DNA of 64,000 nucleotides from NCBI RefSeq assembly GCF_012184425.1, contig NZ_VTOW01000004.1:1-64000 (forward strand), given 5' to 3'. Positions 34,829 to 43,869 of this stretch are shown here, one piece after another. A model generated the notes under the pieces. It worked only from the letters and a program-made list of their open reading frames with translations, made no database searches and was not told the origin of the DNA. Within the stretch, counting starts at the first letter, position 1, and every line of letters begins with the position of its first letter. The stretch is from Candidatus Manganitrophus noduliformans (GTDB lineage Bacteria; Nitrospirota; Nitrospiria; SBBL01; Manganitrophaceae). The position numbers were made by a program, and so were the translations under genes.

Positions 34829-35492
34829 TGTCATAAAGTGGATCGCCTGGAAAGATCTCTTAAGCGAGCTGCGCAATCGCGAGAACATCTCTTCGATGTT
34901 CTTTTTCGCCCTGATCGTCATCCTGATCTTCAGTTTCAGCTTTTCGCTCGATCCGAAGTCCACCCATGAGCTGATGCCGGGGATCATCTGGATCGCCTTC
35001 GGCTTCACCGGAATCATCGGCCTCGGAAAGTCATTCCTGGCGGAGGTCCACAATGACTGTATGGAATATTTCCAAATCGTTCCGGCGCCGAAGGGGGCGA
35101 TTTATCTAGGTAAGTTTTCAGGGAACGTCCTCTTTATGTTGATTGTGGAAATTATCCTCTTCCCATTGTTTATTCTTTTCTTCAATCTGGACGTACTTGA
35201 AAAAATTCCGATGATTCTGCTAATATTCGTGGCGGCCACGATCGGTCTTTCCGCCTTAGGCACCCTCTTCTCCGCTTTGACCGTTCAGATCCGCGCGCGG
35301 GAGGTGATGTTTCCGATCCTCCTCCTGCCGATGGCGGTCCCGATCTTTATCGGCGCGGTCGAAGCGACCCGCGGCGTGTTCAGCGGCGATCCTCTCTCGA
35401 TGTATGTCGATTGGATCAAGTTACTGGTCGTTTTCGACGGTATTTTTATGGTCGTTTCTTTTTGGGTTTTTGAATTCATCTTGGATTATTAG
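34815..35492 (+). CDS. ccmB: Heme exporter protein CcmB
   Basis: A 225-residue inner-membrane protein with six predicted helices. The N-terminus WKDLLSELRNRENISSMFFF and the FPILLLPMAVPIFIGAVEAT segment are characteristic of CcmB, the membrane partner of CcmA. It starts within the end of ccmA and ends 2 bp before ccmC. Confidence 0.9.
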   Translation: MHFFNVIKWIAWKDLLSELRNRENISSMFFFALIVILIFSFSFSLDPKSTHELMPGIIWIAFGFTGIIGLGKSFLAEVHNDCMEYFQIVPAPKGAIYLGKFSGNVLFMLIVEIILFPLFILFFNLDVLEKIPMILLIFVAATIGLSALGTLFSALTVQIRAREVMFPILLLPMAVPIFIGAVEATRGVFSGDPLSMYVDWIKLLVVFDGIFMVVSFWVFEFILDY

Positions 35493-35494
35493 GG

Positions 35495-36208
35495 ATGGTG
35501 ATCAGTCGTCTTATCGCCAGGCTTCAACGGTATGAAGGGTGGTTCGGCGTTGCCGCCGGACTTCTCATCATGGTCGGCCTTTATATGGGGCTGGTGACCT
35601 CCTCCCCCGATTATTATCAGGGCGAGGTGGTCCGCATTATGTATATCCATGTCCCGGCCGCCCAGAGCGCCATGTTTGCTTATACGGTCCTCTTCGGCGG
35701 CAGCATTTGGTATCTCTGGAAGCGCGATCCGATTGTCGATAACATGTCTCATGCGGCCGCCGGCATCGGCGTTTTCTTTACCCTGATCGCCCTCATTACC
35801 GGCTCGATCTGGGCAAAGCCGACCTGGAATACCTGGTGGACCTGGGATCCCCGGCTGATCTCCTTCACGATCATGCTCTTAATCCTCGTCGGGTACCTGA
35901 TGCTTCGAACCTTCTTGGAGGATAAAGAAAAAGAAGCAACTTACGGCGCCATCCTCGCCATTGTCGGCTTCATCGACCTTCCGATCATCCATTTTTCCGT
36001 CGAATGGTGGCGGACATTACACCAACCCCTCTCGATTTCGACGAGAGGGGTCAGCATCGCCTCCGATATGCTTATCCCGCTGCTTCTGATGTCGATCGGT
36101 TTTTATCTCCTCTTCACCTACATGCTGATGGTCCGGACGCAAATGCTCTATCTTGAGCGCCTGCTCGAAGCCAAACGAGGGCGGATGCTCAGTAAGGTTC
36201 ATGTATGA
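35495..36208 (+). CDS. ccmC: Heme handling protein CcmC
   Basis: A 237-residue six-helix membrane protein. It carries the tryptophan-rich WWD motif (TWNTWWTWDPRL) and flanking histidines (MYIHVPAAQS, IHFSVEWWRTLHQP) that bind heme at the periplasmic side and pass it to CcmE. Reading frame, order and length fit CcmC. Confidence 0.93.
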   Translation: MVISRLIARLQRYEGWFGVAAGLLIMVGLYMGLVTSSPDYYQGEVVRIMYIHVPAAQSAMFAYTVLFGGSIWYLWKRDPIVDNMSHAAAGIGVFFTLIALITGSIWAKPTWNTWWTWDPRLISFTIMLLILVGYLMLRTFLEDKEKEATYGAILAIVGFIDLPIIHFSVEWWRTLHQPLSISTRGVSIASDMLIPLLLMSIGFYLLFTYMLMVRTQMLYLERLLEAKRGRMLSKVHV

Positions 36209-36245
36209 GAACCGATCATTTAGAAGAAGGAGCGGCCACCAGACA

Positions 36246-36749
36246 ATGAAGCGGTTTTACATCCGGTGGGGAGGGGTCCTGATCATCACGGCGATCATCG
36301 GGGTCCTTGGAATTCAGCGTTATAATCGAGATGTCACCTCCATCTCCCCGGATCGCCTTCTTCGTGAGCAGCCGGCCCAAGCGGTCCGTGTTTTAGGGAT
36401 GGTGGAGGCGGCCAGCATTGTGAAGGAGGGAGAAGGGGGGCCGGTCGCCTTCCAACTCTCCGGAGAGGGGACCAAATTTTCGGTCCGGTACATCGGTGAA
36501 GAGTCGGAAAACCTGAGGGATTTAAAAACCCTGGTCGTCGAAGGAAAGTGGAATTCGACCACCCAAATTTTTGAAGCGGATAAAATTTCTCTGGTCCCGA
36601 ATTACGGTTTTATTACGGCGGCCTATTTGGCGTCGTTGATTCCGATGGGTCTTTTTCTTTTTAATATGGAACGAAGGGTCGCAATGTTATATATTCAGAT
36701 TAAAGAGGAAAAGGTCTATCAACCGGAGGAGCCCCTTGAAGTCGGGTAG
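36246..36749 (+). CDS. CcmE-like OB-fold protein with C-terminal CcmD-like helix
   Basis: A 167-residue protein. An N-terminal anchor (about 8-26) is followed by an OB-fold region like CcmE (VRVLGMVEAASIVKEG ... VRYIGEESENLRD ... VVEGKWNS). The CcmE heme-binding His motif is absent: where CcmE has H-x3-Y, this reads EADKISLVPNYGF. A C-terminal helix (YLASLIPMGLFLFNMERR) with a charged tail resembles CcmD. It therefore may combine CcmD with a degenerate CcmE fold. A start at 36201 inside ccmC is also possible. AAGGAG is 13 nt from the chosen ATG. Confidence 0.6.
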   Translation: MKRFYIRWGGVLIITAIIGVLGIQRYNRDVTSISPDRLLREQPAQAVRVLGMVEAASIVKEGEGGPVAFQLSGEGTKFSVRYIGEESENLRDLKTLVVEGKWNSTTQIFEADKISLVPNYGFITAAYLASLIPMGLFLFNMERRVAMLYIQIKEEKVYQPEEPLEVG

Positions 36750-37191
36750 AAAAACAGCCATCATTATCAGCGCCCTGATCGTTTTGGCCGGGGTCGGCTA
36801 CTTGGGTTTTGGGAGTTTCGGAAAGAACCTGATCTATTTTGTCACCCCGTCGGAGGTGGTTGCCTTTACACCCGAACATTACGGAAAGAAGGTTCGGGTC
36901 GCCGGGATGGTGGTGAAGGATAGCCTCAAGGTGGTTCCGAATACCTTGCGGCTCACCTTTGACCTAAGCGACGGGGCCCAGACTATCCCGGTGGCCTTCG
37001 AAGGGGTGCCGCCCGATCTCTTTAAAGAAGGCCAGGGGGCGGTGGTGGAAGGTTTTTGGGATGCCGATCGGACGTTTCATTCCCATATGATCATGGCGAA
37101 GCACTCTGAAGATTATATGCCGGTCGAAATGAAGAATGCGGGGGCGGAGCTCCCGAAGAAGGATTTCTTTAAAACCCTCAAGGTCGAGTAG
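36736..37191 (+). CDS. ccmE: Heme chaperone CcmE
   Basis: A 151-residue periplasmic heme chaperone with an N-terminal anchor (about 8-30) and the OB fold (VRVAGMVVKDSLKV, IPVAFEGVPPDLFKEGQG, VVEGFW). The heme-binding histidine is in MAKHSEDYMP, the equivalent of H-x3-Y. It starts at TTG inside the end of the preceding CcmE-like gene (14-nt overlap). Confidence 0.88.
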   Translation: MKSGRKTAIIISALIVLAGVGYLGFGSFGKNLIYFVTPSEVVAFTPEHYGKKVRVAGMVVKDSLKVVPNTLRLTFDLSDGAQTIPVAFEGVPPDLFKEGQGAVVEGFWDADRTFHSHMIMAKHSEDYMPVEMKNAGAELPKKDFFKTLKVE

Positions 37192-37220
37192 GGCGGCGCA
37201 TGCGTCGCCCCGAAAGGGGC
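37191..37220 (+). repeat. Overlapping palindromes between ccmE and ccmF
   Basis: A 20-bp palindrome (37191-37210, GGGCGGCGCATGCGTCGCCC, one G-U pair) overlaps a second hairpin, GCCCC-GAAA-GGGGC (37207-37220). The two share GCCC and cannot both form. They lie just before the ccmF ribosome site GGAGG and might tune ccmF expression, or be a dispersed palindromic element. Confidence 0.55.
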
Positions 37221-37251
37221 CGGGGGCCAGCAAAATCGGAGGTCCAAATCA

Positions 37252-39342
37252 ATGATCATTGAGCTCGGCCATTTCGCCGTCATTACCGCCCTGGTTCTCG
37301 CGGTCCTCGGAATTGTCTCCCCGATTGTCGGGTTGAAGCGGCGGGACGCCGTCTGGGTGGAGGTCGGCCGCCAGGCGGTCACGCTGAACTTCGTTCTGAT
37401 CTCGGTCGGCATGCTGGCAATGATCTACGCCTACCTCACCCACGATTATTCGGTGAAGTATGTCTACGCCACCTCCAACACCAAGTTGTCGATCTTTTAC
37501 AAAATCGCCGGCCTCTGGGGCGGCCACGAAGGCTCCCTCCTCCTTTGGGCATGGGTTCTCGCCCTCTTCTGCATGATGGCGGTTCACATTCACTGGAAAA
37601 CACAGCCGGCGGTCATGCCTTATCTTATTTCAATTGAATCGGTCGTCTTAACCGGTTTCCTCCTTCTGACCCTCTTTCTCTCGAATCCTTTCGAGCGGAT
37701 CTTCCCGGTCCCCGCCGACGGCAAAGATTTGAACCCCCTTCTGCAAGATCCGGCGATGGTGCTCCATCCCCCCTTCCTCTATCTCGGTTATGTCGGCCTC
37801 TCGATCCCCTTCTCCTTCGCGATGGCCGCCCTCTTCTCCGGGCGTTTGGGGGAGGAGTGGATCAAGGCGACGCAAAAATGGACTTTGGCGGCGTGGCTCT
37901 TCTTGACGATCGGGATTTTGATGGGAGGCTACTGGGCCTATTATGAGCTCGGCTGGGGAGGTTATTGGGGATGGGACCCGGTCGAAAATGCCGCCTTTAT
38001 GCCGTGGCTTGTCGCCACCGCCTTCCTTCATTCGGTGATGGTTCAGGAGACGAGAAAGATGTTCAAGGTCTGGAACCTTTTTCTGATCATCCTCGCCTTC
38101 TCCCTCTCGCTGATCGGGACCTTCCTGGTCCGAAGCGGCATCCTCTCCTCGGTTCATTCGTTCGCCACCGACCCGGGCCGGGGTCTTTTTATCCTCGGTT
38201 TTGTCGCATTCATGCTCCTCCTTTCCTTCGGAACCCTCATTTTGCGTTCAGCCAAGCTGAAAAGCCAGATCGAGATGGATTCGGTCATCTCGCGGGAGGC
38301 GGTCTTCCTCTTCAATAATCTTTTCTTCCTGGTGGCGCTGATCACCGTCTTCGTCGGGACCCTCTATCCCCTTCTGGTCGAGGCGCTGCAGTTCAAGAAG
38401 GTCTCGGTCGGGCCCCCCTATTACAATACCGTCTTCATGCCGGTGGCGCTCGGCCTTGTTTTTCTGATGGGGATCGGACCGTATATTCCATGGCGGAAGG
38501 CGTCGGCCCAGAATCTGAAGGATCTCTTCCTGATGCCGAGCCTGGTCGCCTTGGGAGGGTTGGTCTTCTTCCTGGCCGTCGGCATTCGGCACAGTTACGC
38601 CTTGGCCGGATTAACGGTGGTCTGTTTCGTCGCCGTGGCGATTTTCCGCGATTTTGCGAAGATCTCCTCCTTTTGGGCGAAGCGGGAACAGGTCGGTCGT
38701 TTGCAGGGATTTCTCACCGCGTACAAAAAGAATCCGAGACGCCTCTCCGGCATCCTGACCCATATCGGCGTGCTCGTCATGATCATCGGCATCATTTTCT
38801 CGACCATCTACCAGACCGAGAAGATTTTGATCATGAAGCCGGGGGATGAGGTCGGGCTTGGTTCCTATCGGCTTAAATTGATCCGGTTGTACGGCGCCCA
38901 AGGGGTCAATTGGGAGGCCCAGGAGGGACTCTTCAATGTCTACAAGGGGGAGGCCCTGATCGCGCAGCTCCGTCCTCAAAAACGGTTTTATACCGTCTCG
39001 CAGACGCCGACCACCGAAACGGCGATTCACCAAGTCCTGATGGGGCATGTGTTCGTGACGATCCCGGAGGTCTCTCCCGACGGAACCTGGGCGCGGGTGC
39101 GGGCGCTGCACAACCCCCTGGTCCTCTGGGTCTGGTACGGCGGGGGAATCATGGGGATCGGGGTGATCTTGAACATATTGAGAAAGACCCGGCTGAAAGT
39201 AACTGCGGCGCGTCCCCAGGCGGCGGCGCCCGAAGGGGCGGTCTCTCTGCCGCGGCAGGCGCGGGAAGAGGTGTTGCAACATCGGTCGAATCGATGGCAG
39301 AGTTTCCTGAATGCCGTCCGGCCGGGGAGGAAAGAAGTATGA
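37252..39342 (+). CDS. ccmF: Cytochrome c heme lyase CcmF
   Basis: A 696-residue polytopic inner-membrane protein, close to usual CcmF length, with about 14-15 helices. The WWD motif is GGYWGWDPVENAAFMPWL near residue 240, with a heme-binding His in the following HSVMVQETR and another in LHPPFLYLGYVG. It attaches heme from CcmE to apocytochromes. A large periplasmic domain precedes the last helix. GGAGG precedes the ATG. Its stop overlaps ccmG (ATGA). Confidence 0.95.
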   Translation: MIIELGHFAVITALVLAVLGIVSPIVGLKRRDAVWVEVGRQAVTLNFVLISVGMLAMIYAYLTHDYSVKYVYATSNTKLSIFYKIAGLWGGHEGSLLLWAWVLALFCMMAVHIHWKTQPAVMPYLISIESVVLTGFLLLTLFLSNPFERIFPVPADGKDLNPLLQDPAMVLHPPFLYLGYVGLSIPFSFAMAALFSGRLGEEWIKATQKWTLAAWLFLTIGILMGGYWAYYELGWGGYWGWDPVENAAFMPWLVATAFLHSVMVQETRKMFKVWNLFLIILAFSLSLIGTFLVRSGILSSVHSFATDPGRGLFILGFVAFMLLLSFGTLILRSAKLKSQIEMDSVISREAVFLFNNLFFLVALITVFVGTLYPLLVEALQFKKVSVGPPYYNTVFMPVALGLVFLMGIGPYIPWRKASAQNLKDLFLMPSLVALGGLVFFLAVGIRHSYALAGLTVVCFVAVAIFRDFAKISSFWAKREQVGRLQGFLTAYKKNPRRLSGILTHIGVLVMIIGIIFSTIYQTEKILIMKPGDEVGLGSYRLKLIRLYGAQGVNWEAQEGLFNVYKGEALIAQLRPQKRFYTVSQTPTTETAIHQVLMGHVFVTIPEVSPDGTWARVRALHNPLVLWVWYGGGIMGIGVILNILRKTRLKVTAARPQAAAPEGAVSLPRQAREEVLQHRSNRWQSFLNAVRPGRKEV

Positions 39343-39929
39343 AAGAGATGGCTGAAAACAAATCGCCTTCGGCTGGCGTCCGCGGCTGGCAGATTGCGCT
39401 CCTCGTCGGCATTTTCGGCTTGATTATTCTCTTCTACAAGGGTCTGTGGGGCAACCCTTCCTTCATCCCTCCCGTGATCGTCGGAACAGCTGCGCCGGAG
39501 ATTACGGCGCCCGATCTCTATCAGCCGAGGGAGGTGACCCTCTCCCAATTCCGCGGCAAGGTCGTGGTTCTCAATTTTTGGGCCTCTTGGTGTTTGGAGT
39601 GTAAGCTCGAACATCAAAACCTTCTCGCCATTCAGAAGCGCTTCGGTGAGAACCCGAATTTCGTGATGCTGGGGGTGAATTATCAAGACAAAGAAGACCT
39701 CGCCCGGCAGTATCTGCAGGAGCATGGAAATAATTTCGAGCATGTCCGTGATCTGAAGGGGAGGATCTCCATCGACTACGGGGTGTATGGGGTTCCGGAG
39801 ACCTTCGTCATCGACCAGAACGGCGTGATCCGGCATAAACAGATCGGCCCGATTGTCGGAGAAACCTACACCTTCCTGGTGGAAGGGCTGATCGAGCCTT
39901 TATTAAATGGAACGGCAACGACGTCATGA
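39339..39929 (+). CDS. ccmG: Thiol-disulfide reductant CcmG/ResA
   Basis: A 196-residue membrane-anchored thioredoxin-fold protein. It has an anchor (about 18-38) and active site WASWCLECKLE near residue 85, plus the cis-Pro segment VYGVPETFVID. It reduces the CXXCH cysteines of apocytochromes in the periplasm. The start is the ATG overlapping the ccmF stop. An open frame extending upstream to 38910 is a frame shadow of ccmF. Confidence 0.92.
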   Translation: MKEMAENKSPSAGVRGWQIALLVGIFGLIILFYKGLWGNPSFIPPVIVGTAAPEITAPDLYQPREVTLSQFRGKVVVLNFWASWCLECKLEHQNLLAIQKRFGENPNFVMLGVNYQDKEDLARQYLQEHGNNFEHVRDLKGRISIDYGVYGVPETFVIDQNGVIRHKQIGPIVGETYTFLVEGLIEPLLNGTATTS

Positions 39930-40405
39930 TGAAGCCTTTTGTTTTGGTTCCCATTTTCCTCCTTCTTTTTACCTCTCTTTCGACGGCGCAAACCCTCACT
40001 GAAGATCAGCTTCAAGTCCGCGTGAAAGAGGTGGCGAAAACCCTCCGCTGCGCCGTTTGCCAATCGGAGTCGGTCTGGGAGTCGAATGCGGAGCTCGCCC
40101 TCCAGATGAAAGAGATCGTCCGCGAGCGCCTGATCCAGGGGGAGTCGCCCGATGAGATCCGGGCCTATTTCGTCAGCCGGTACGGCGATTTTATTTTGCT
40201 GAAGCCCCGGGCGCTCGGCCTCAATCTGCTTCTTTGGATCGGGCCCTTTCTTCTTCTGGCCGTCGGGGGGGTCTTTTTGTTTCGCACTCTGCGGAAGTGG
40301 GTGGCTGAGACGTCGCCGGCGTCGCCGGAGGACCTCTCGCCCATCGACGAGAAAAGCCGGCGGCGGATTGAGCAGGAGATCCGCGCTCTGGAGCCGGACA
40401 AATAA
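39926..40405 (+). CDS. ccmH: Cytochrome c maturation protein CcmH
   Basis: A 159-residue protein with a signal peptide (about 1-21), the redox motif LRCAVCQSES (C-x2-C), and a C-terminal helix (about 92-113). It keeps apocytochrome cysteines reduced together with CcmG. The tail is charged. The start overlaps the ccmG stop by 4 nt. Confidence 0.93.
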   Translation: MMKPFVLVPIFLLLFTSLSTAQTLTEDQLQVRVKEVAKTLRCAVCQSESVWESNAELALQMKEIVRERLIQGESPDEIRAYFVSRYGDFILLKPRALGLNLLLWIGPFLLLAVGGVFLFRTLRKWVAETSPASPEDLSPIDEKSRRRIEQEIRALEPDK

Positions 40406-40432
40406 TGATGCGATTACTGAAGGAGTAAGCAT

Positions 40433-41359
40433 ATGTTACCCATTGCCGCCGGTCTGATGTTGTTGGCGGTCATCCTGGTTCTTCTTTTCCCGATGTGGCA
40501 ACGCTCTAAAACGGCGTTGATCGTCGGCGATGAGGCTGCACTGGATGAAGAACGGATCAATCTTCAGATCGAGAAAGAAAGCCTTCTGCGCACCCTTTCC
40601 GATCTGGAACTCGATTATGCTCAGTCCAAAGTCGCTGAAGCCGACTACCATCGGCAGAAGCTCGGGCACGAACATCGGCTGATCCAGATCCTCGATCGAC
40701 TCGATGCGCTGGTTGGGATCGGTCTCGTCCCGCCGAAAAACAAGAAATCTCGTTCGTCGCCGAGCGGCGCCGGCCCCGTTTTCATCGGCTTTCTGGGGAC
40801 GGTGATCATCGCCGGCGCGGTCGGCATGCATCAGCTCGTCCAGTGGAAATTGGAGCGGCAACAGTTCGCCGAGGCCGGGGCGGAGGGGGCGGCGACGATG
40901 CCCCCGATCAATCCGGCGGAGATGGTGGCGCGCCTGGAAGAGCGGCTGAAGAACAACCCGAATGACCTTCAAGGGCAATTGATGGCGGGCCGATCGTATG
41001 TGGCGCTGGAGCGATGGGAAGATGCCGAAAAGGCGTGGCGGAAGGCGATCGAGCTCGACCGGCGCAGCCACGCCGCCCATTATGGACTCGCCGAGGTCCT
41101 GATCCGCACCGCCGATCCGGGCAATCGCGCGGTCTACCAGGAGGCGCTCGACCACCTCGACACGGCGCTGATCAATGTTCCTCAAGACGCGTCGGTTCTC
41201 TGGGCGAAGGGGGTGGTGCTGATTCACCTGGAGCGATACACAGAGGCGGACGAGGCCTGGACCGAGGCGTATAAATATATCCCCCCACAGACCGAAAGCG
41301 CCGAATTCGTCAAGAAGGCCCTGCAGGATCTCCGATCGGGCCGCGCGCCGCTGTTCTAG
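40433..41359 (+). CDS. ccmI: CcmI-like TPR protein
   Basis: A 308-residue protein with two membrane helices (about 3-22 and 115-137). Between them is a charged loop with a leucine-zipper-like coiled coil (LLRTLSDLELDYAQSKV). A periplasmic TPR domain follows (for example AGRSYVALERWEDAEKAWRK, YGLAEVLIRT). This is the CcmI/CycH/NrfG layout that presents apocytochrome tails to CcmF/H. It is the last clear Ccm assembly gene of the run. Confidence 0.82.
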   Translation: MLPIAAGLMLLAVILVLLFPMWQRSKTALIVGDEAALDEERINLQIEKESLLRTLSDLELDYAQSKVAEADYHRQKLGHEHRLIQILDRLDALVGIGLVPPKNKKSRSSPSGAGPVFIGFLGTVIIAGAVGMHQLVQWKLERQQFAEAGAEGAATMPPINPAEMVARLEERLKNNPNDLQGQLMAGRSYVALERWEDAEKAWRKAIELDRRSHAAHYGLAEVLIRTADPGNRAVYQEALDHLDTALINVPQDASVLWAKGVVLIHLERYTEADEAWTEAYKYIPPQTESAEFVKKALQDLRSGRAPLF

Positions 41360-41390
41360 ATCGTCCCTGGGCGACCGGCTGAGAAGGCAG

Positions 41391-41430
41391 TATAATAATC
41401 GAAAGAGGCCGGGCCTTCTTTGAAGGCCCG
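41391..41430 (+). promoter_or_regulatory. Candidate -10 and leader hairpin before the TlpA-like gene
   Basis: A perfect TATAAT (41391-41396) has only a weak -35. Fourteen bases later comes a 9-bp hairpin CGGGCCTTC-TTT-GAAGGCCCG (41410-41430). With no T tract, it may be a stabilising leader structure or a processing site between ccmI and the TlpA-like gene. Confidence 0.4.
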
Positions 41431-41450
41431 ACGACGGATGTCATACGCAG

Positions 41451-41984
41451 ATGATCAAGAGAACGCTGGCGATCTTTTTCCTTCTTCCACTGCTGATGGC
41501 TTGTTCTCAGAAAGAGAGAGGAGAAGCGGGGCCGCTTTCCATCGGCGTCGAAGCGGGGTCGCTCGCCCCCGACTTCATGGTCAAAAATCTCCGGGGCGGG
41601 ATGACGTCGCTCTCGCAGTATCGGGGAAAGGTCGTCCTGATCAATTTCTGGGCGACCTGGTGCGGCCCATGCAAGATGGAGATGCCGTCGATGGAGGCGC
41701 TCTACCGAAGTTATTCCCGGGACGATTTCGAGATGTTGGCCGTTTCCATCGATACGATGGGAGAGCCGCCGGTCCGGCTCTTTGTGGAAGATTTCGGATT
41801 CACCTTTCCGGTGTTGATGGACGACCAGTTCGAGGTGAACGACCGGTTTCAGGTCCGTGTTGTTCCGACGAGCATCCTGGTGGACCGGAAAGGGGTGGTC
41901 GTGCAGCGGTTTCTCGGCGCAAAAGATTGGAATAACAAGGAGAGCCGAAGCGTCATCGAAAAGCTGGTGCAGGTGAAGGGTTAA
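41451..41984 (+). CDS. TlpA-like thioredoxin-fold lipoprotein
   Basis: A 177-residue protein with lipobox LMAC (C18) and a thioredoxin active site WATWCGPCKMEMP. Such proteins hand reducing power from CcdA to periplasmic targets such as apocytochromes. It is followed 6 bp later by ccdA, which supports a shared electron relay. The WCGPC site differs from WCLEC in CcmG, suggesting a distinct partner or direction. Confidence 0.88.
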   Translation: MIKRTLAIFFLLPLLMACSQKERGEAGPLSIGVEAGSLAPDFMVKNLRGGMTSLSQYRGKVVLINFWATWCGPCKMEMPSMEALYRSYSRDDFEMLAVSIDTMGEPPVRLFVEDFGFTFPVLMDDQFEVNDRFQVRVVPTSILVDRKGVVVQRFLGAKDWNNKESRSVIEKLVQVKG

Positions 41985-41990
41985 GGTAAA

Positions 41991-42734
41991 ATGCAGGGAG
42001 CGGAAAACATTTCACACTTTATCGCTTTTTCGGCGGGGTTTCTTTCATTCGTTTCCCCCTGTGTCTTGCCGGTGGTTCCTTCTTATATCTCCTACATCAC
42101 CGGACTCTCCCTGGAAGAGTTGACCTCGCCCGAAGGAAAGGCGCGCGCCCGCGAGGTGGCGATTAAAAATTCCCTGATGTTCATCGGGGGGTTCTCAACG
42201 ATTTTCATTCTCCTAGGGGCCTCGGCGACGCTGATCAGCCGGTTCTTTCTGATGTATCAGTCGGTCATTCGGCAGATCGGCGGGCTTCTGATCGTCTTCT
42301 TCGGTCTCTACATTATGGGTCTCATCAAACCCTCGCTGCTGATGCGGGACGCCCGGTTCCATTTTCAAAGCAAGCCGGCCGGTTATCTCGGCTCGTTTTT
42401 TGTCGGGATCGCTTTCGGCGCTGGATGGACGCCGTGCGTCGGCCCGATCCTCGGGTCGATTCTTCTCTACGCCAGCGCGTCGGGATCGGTGGCCACCGGG
42501 GTCACGCTGCTGACGGCCTATTCGTTCGGACTCGGCCTTCCCCTCTTTCTTTCCTCCATCGGGGTTCAATCGTTTCTGGCCTATTCCAGGAAAACGTCCC
42601 GGTACATGCCATGGATCTCCGCGACCAGCGGCGTTTTCCTGGTGGCGGTCGGCCTCCTCATCTTCACGAACTCATTGACCCGGCTCACTTCATTTTTTAC
42701 CCAGATCGGCATCGGCTGGTCGATCGGGCAGTAG
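41991..42734 (+). CDS. ccdA: Cytochrome c biogenesis protein CcdA
   Basis: A 247-residue six-helix membrane protein. Redox cysteines lie in FVSPCVLPVVPSY (helix 1) and GWTPCVGPILGS (helix 4). It carries electrons from cytoplasmic thioredoxin to periplasmic TlpA/CcmG-type proteins. It ends the cytochrome c maturation block. Confidence 0.92.
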   Translation: MQGAENISHFIAFSAGFLSFVSPCVLPVVPSYISYITGLSLEELTSPEGKARAREVAIKNSLMFIGGFSTIFILLGASATLISRFFLMYQSVIRQIGGLLIVFFGLYIMGLIKPSLLMRDARFHFQSKPAGYLGSFFVGIAFGAGWTPCVGPILGSILLYASASGSVATGVTLLTAYSFGLGLPLFLSSIGVQSFLAYSRKTSRYMPWISATSGVFLVAVGLLIFTNSLTRLTSFFTQIGIGWSIGQ

Positions 42735-42783
42735 GGCGATCGGCCCGGTCTCTCCTCCATTTTTTCTCTTATGACGGTGACGC

Positions 42784-43833
42784 ATGCTGCGATTGTTCCC
42801 TCTTTTATCTTTTATCCTTTTCGTGATCTCTCCTCTGCATGCGGAGGAAACCTCCCGAAACTATACCTTTGCGGAACTGGTCCATAAAGAGCGGGCGGCG
42901 GTCGTCAGCATCCGATCCGCGAAGCTGGCCCGGGAGGGGGGGGGACCGCTCAAAGATTTTTTCTCCCTCCCCGGCGACCGGCTCAAACAGGAGATCCGGG
43001 AGGGGAGTTTGGGGACCGGCTTCTTTATCGATTCATCCGGCTTGATTCTCACCAACTATCACATCATCGCGCCGGGCAATCGTCCGGCCGAGGAAATTCT
43101 CGTCCGAACCTCCGACCGGCGGGAGTTCCCGGCGCGGGTGATCGGGAAGGATGCAAAAACCGATATCGCGATCCTCCGAATCGAGGGGGGTGGTCCTTTC
43201 ACCTCCGTCGTCTTGGGAGATTCCGACCAACTCGACATCGGCGAGTGGGTCGTGGCGCTTGGAAACGCCTTCGGTCTCGAGGAGACGGTCACGGTGGGGG
43301 TGGTCAGCGGAATCGGCCGCGCTCTCGGCACCGGCCCGTATGACAGCTACATCCAAACCGATGCGGCGATCAACGCCGGCAATTCCGGCGGTCCGCTCTT
43401 CAACATCCGGGGGGAGGTGATCGGCGTCAACGCGGCGGTCGGCGCCTCCGCGCAAGGGATCGGCTTCGCCATTCCGATCAATATGGTCCGAAAAATCCTT
43501 CCGGCCCTGGAGAAGGAGGGAAAGGTGACCCGCGGATGGCTGGGGGTGATGATTCAGCAGCTGACCACCGATCTGGCGAAGGCGTTCAAACTCGACGACG
43601 ACCAGGGGGCGTTGGTCTCCGAGGTGATGAAGGAGAGCCCGGCCGAGCAGGGGGGGATTGTCCGGGGGGATGTCATTGTGGAGTTCGACGGGAAAAAGGT
43701 CACCCAGATGCATGATCTCCCCGCGATTGTGGCGGAAACCCCCATTGGAAAGACGGTCCTTGTCCGGGTCATCCGGGACGGCGCGCCGCTTCAAATGAAG
43801 GTCAAAATTCTCCAGTTAAAAGACGAAGAATAG
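42784..43833 (+). CDS. HtrA/DegP-like serine protease with one PDZ domain
   Basis: A 349-residue periplasmic protease with a signal peptide (about 1-20, ending LHA). The catalytic triad is visible: H in TNYHIIAPG, D in KTDIAIL, S in NAGNSGGPL. One PDZ domain (about 245-340, GWLGVMIQQLT ... PAEQGGIVRGDVIVEFDG) follows, so it is DegS/HhoB-like rather than two-PDZ DegP. It removes or senses misfolded envelope proteins. It lies 49 bp after ccdA, possibly on the same transcript. Confidence 0.9.
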   Translation: MLRLFPLLSFILFVISPLHAEETSRNYTFAELVHKERAAVVSIRSAKLAREGGGPLKDFFSLPGDRLKQEIREGSLGTGFFIDSSGLILTNYHIIAPGNRPAEEILVRTSDRREFPARVIGKDAKTDIAILRIEGGGPFTSVVLGDSDQLDIGEWVVALGNAFGLEETVTVGVVSGIGRALGTGPYDSYIQTDAAINAGNSGGPLFNIRGEVIGVNAAVGASAQGIGFAIPINMVRKILPALEKEGKVTRGWLGVMIQQLTTDLAKAFKLDDDQGALVSEVMKESPAEQGGIVRGDVIVEFDGKKVTQMHDLPAIVAETPIGKTVLVRVIRDGAPLQMKVKILQLKDEE

Positions 43834-43869
43834 AGCGAAGCTGCAAGGGCGACCTTATTGTCGTCTGGA

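Noticed and set aside
37207-37220. Intrinsic terminator between ccmE and ccmF
   Set aside because: The hairpin has no T tract, and ccmF lacks another promoter, so termination here would silence the operon.
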